Assembly (NCBI GenBank): GCA_024277835.1
Contig: JAJRUK010000295.1
Location: 1-31,688, forward strand
Direction: 5' to 3'
DNA from: Planctomycetota bacterium
Lineage (GTDB): Bacteria; Planctomycetota; Phycisphaerae; UBA1845
Length of the DNA stretch: 31,688 bases
Positions 31,056 through 31,688 of this stretch are shown here, piece after piece; within the stretch, counting starts at the first letter, position 1; every line of letters begins with the position of its first letter. Made by a program: the position numbers and the translations under genes. The notes beneath the pieces were generated by a model. The model was given only the letters and a program-made list of their open reading frames with translations. It was not told the origin of the DNA and made no database searches.

Positions 31056-31090
31056 ACGTCCAAACGTCGAAAAATCCAAACGTCCAAACC
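31055..31090. repeat. CCAAACGTC-type interspersed repeat, copy 2
   Basis: Contains CGTCCAAACGTCGAAAAA and then TCCAAACGTCCAAACC, directly after the cyclo-ligase stop. It is nearly the same as the run at 3692-3722. Confidence 0.65.
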
Positions 31091-31515
31091 ATGCGTCCAC
31101 CTGCTGTGGAGCGAGGTTCTGGTCGTTGCGATGCACGGGCGAGCAGCGGTCGCCTGATACTTCAGCGATGCTCGACGACGCGTCCTTCTCAAAAGCACTG
31201 AAACCAACAGCAAGTCTTTACTTGCATCCAACCAAATGACTAATTCGTGAACTGTATCGGGAGAAGGTTACGCTCGACCAAGCTCAAACATCCCCCCCTT
31301 GACGAACAGGTGTCAATTCTGGTAAGCTGCGCGACCGGAGATCGTTACCGAGCACCTGCAAAAAACCTTTGAGATGTGACAGCGGGATTGCGCTACGCCC
31401 AAGAGTGAGCAACCACGTTGGGTGGTGCTGGCTGTCTGCCCGGAGTTGCCCACGGTGGCGGCGCGTGCGGATGAGATGCTACACGAACCGGGCTGACGGA
31501 ACGAGGAGAAAGATC
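31091..31515. other. Gene-free spacer before the last gene
   Basis: I see no gene. Open frames at 31027-31239 (+) and 30192-31136 (-) are mostly repeat or antisense sequence. A possible promoter lies at 31299-31328 (listed separately). The leader after it would be about 180 nt, long for this window, with short complementary runs such as CCAC/GTGG near 31415-31455 but no riboswitch I recognise. Confidence 0.4.
31299..31328 (+). promoter_or_regulatory. Candidate promoter for the 31516 gene
   Basis: TTGACG (31299-31304), an 18-nt spacer and TAAGCT (31323-31328). The -35 is good (5 of 6) and the -10 poor. Confidence 0.35.
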
Positions 31516-31688
31516 ATGTTATTGGTGAGACCTAGACGTTTGGCAATCTCTGCTGTCTGCGGAACGATCGCAATACTGGCAGCTTCACCCGCGTCTGCGC
31601 AGGAGTGCTCCAACCAGGGCATCATTGACGCTTGCACATCGCTTTGCGAAATTTCAGCCGATCTTTGTGGCGGGGTATGCGGAGCAGC
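31516..31688 (+). CDS. Secreted cysteine-rich protein (3' end outside window)
   Basis: The ATG at 31516 has GGAG 8-9 nt upstream. The 57 residues visible begin with a clear signal peptide: basic LVRPRR, a hydrophobic core AISAVCGTIAILAAS, then PASAQ with a signal-peptidase I site after ASA. The mature part is Cys-rich (ECSNQGIIDACTSLCEISADLCGGVCGA), with five Cys in 28 residues, so disulfide-bonded export is likely. The family cannot be told from this fragment. Confidence 0.75.
   Translation, partial: MLLVRPRRLAISAVCGTIAILAASPASAQECSNQGIIDACTSLCEISADLCGGVCGA

Noticed and set aside
30192..31136. 314-codon minus-strand frame opposite the cyclo-ligase
   Set aside because: It is antisense to a clear gene and its N-terminus is the translation of a repeat; there are no family motifs.

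Overview
The window looks like a chromosomal segment of a Planctomycetota bacterium, possibly Phycisphaerae-like. This rests on gene content and style, because there is no rRNA or other phylogenetic marker here. The hints are: many palindromic intergenic repeats with the core ACCGGTTACAAACCGGT; a lysine-rich extended HU protein; an archaeal/planctomycete-type polyamine operon (pyruvoyl arginine decarboxylase, deoxyhypusine-synthase-like protein, agmatinase); an oleA-oleB pair; many secreted proteins and lipoproteins; and frequent GTG/TTG starts. I see no phage, integrase, transposase, tRNA, rRNA or CRISPR array.

Layout. 1-749 (-): 5' part of a secreted zinc metalloprotease lipoprotein with a complete HExxHxxGxxH motif; the gene runs off the left edge. 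1023-2960 (+): OleA-like thiolase and OleB-like alpha/beta hydrolase. 3018-3512 (-): rpsR with a Trm112-like gene. 3981-4409 (+): SnoaL/NTF2-like protein. 4699-6702 (+): CocE/NonD hydrolase lipoprotein. 7001-10532 (+): a two-gene unit of a membrane-anchored GspE/PilB-like protein with destroyed Walker motifs and a CvpA-like membrane protein with a long extra domain. 10624-13849 (+): a glycosyltransferase and an MsbA-like ABC exporter. The exporter has a PDZ-like insert, and the serine codon of its LSGGQ signature is replaced by an amber stop.

13940-16626 (-): polyamine operon: arginine to agmatine (PvlArgDC), agmatine to putrescine (agmatinase), then probably putrescine/spermidine to homospermidine or a relative (DHS-like protein). 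16780-19128 (-): periplasmic trypsin-like protease with four beta-repeat modules. 19272-22926 (-): tightly packed housekeeping operon thiL-tsaE-rph-SPOR lipoprotein-rdgB. 23132-23662 (-): a DNA-binding protein with a textbook C2H2 zinc finger, an AT-hook and a C-terminal winged-helix-like domain. 23947-26193 (-): RNase R, divergent from a YlbF-family gene. 27019-27750 (+): B12-binding-fold protein that has lost the axial-ligand histidine. 28153-28521 (+): HU. 28739-28915 (-): ribbon-helix-helix protein with a candidate operator. 29155-30054 (-): SPFH/band 7 protein. 30489-31055 (+): 5-formyl-THF cyclo-ligase. 31516-end (+): start of a secreted Cys-rich protein.

The intergenic DNA holds three repeat families (ACCGGTTACAAACCGGT palindromes, CCAAACGTC-type repeats and a C6/G6 hairpin repeat). 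It also holds two candidate structured RNAs, one upstream of HU and one upstream of the cyclo-ligase gene, the position where 6S RNA often lies. The strongest leads for new biology are the pseudo-ATPase/CvpA pair, the eukaryote-like C2H2/AT-hook protein, the PDZ-containing ABC exporter with its amber codon, and the structured 27.8-28.0 kb spacer.
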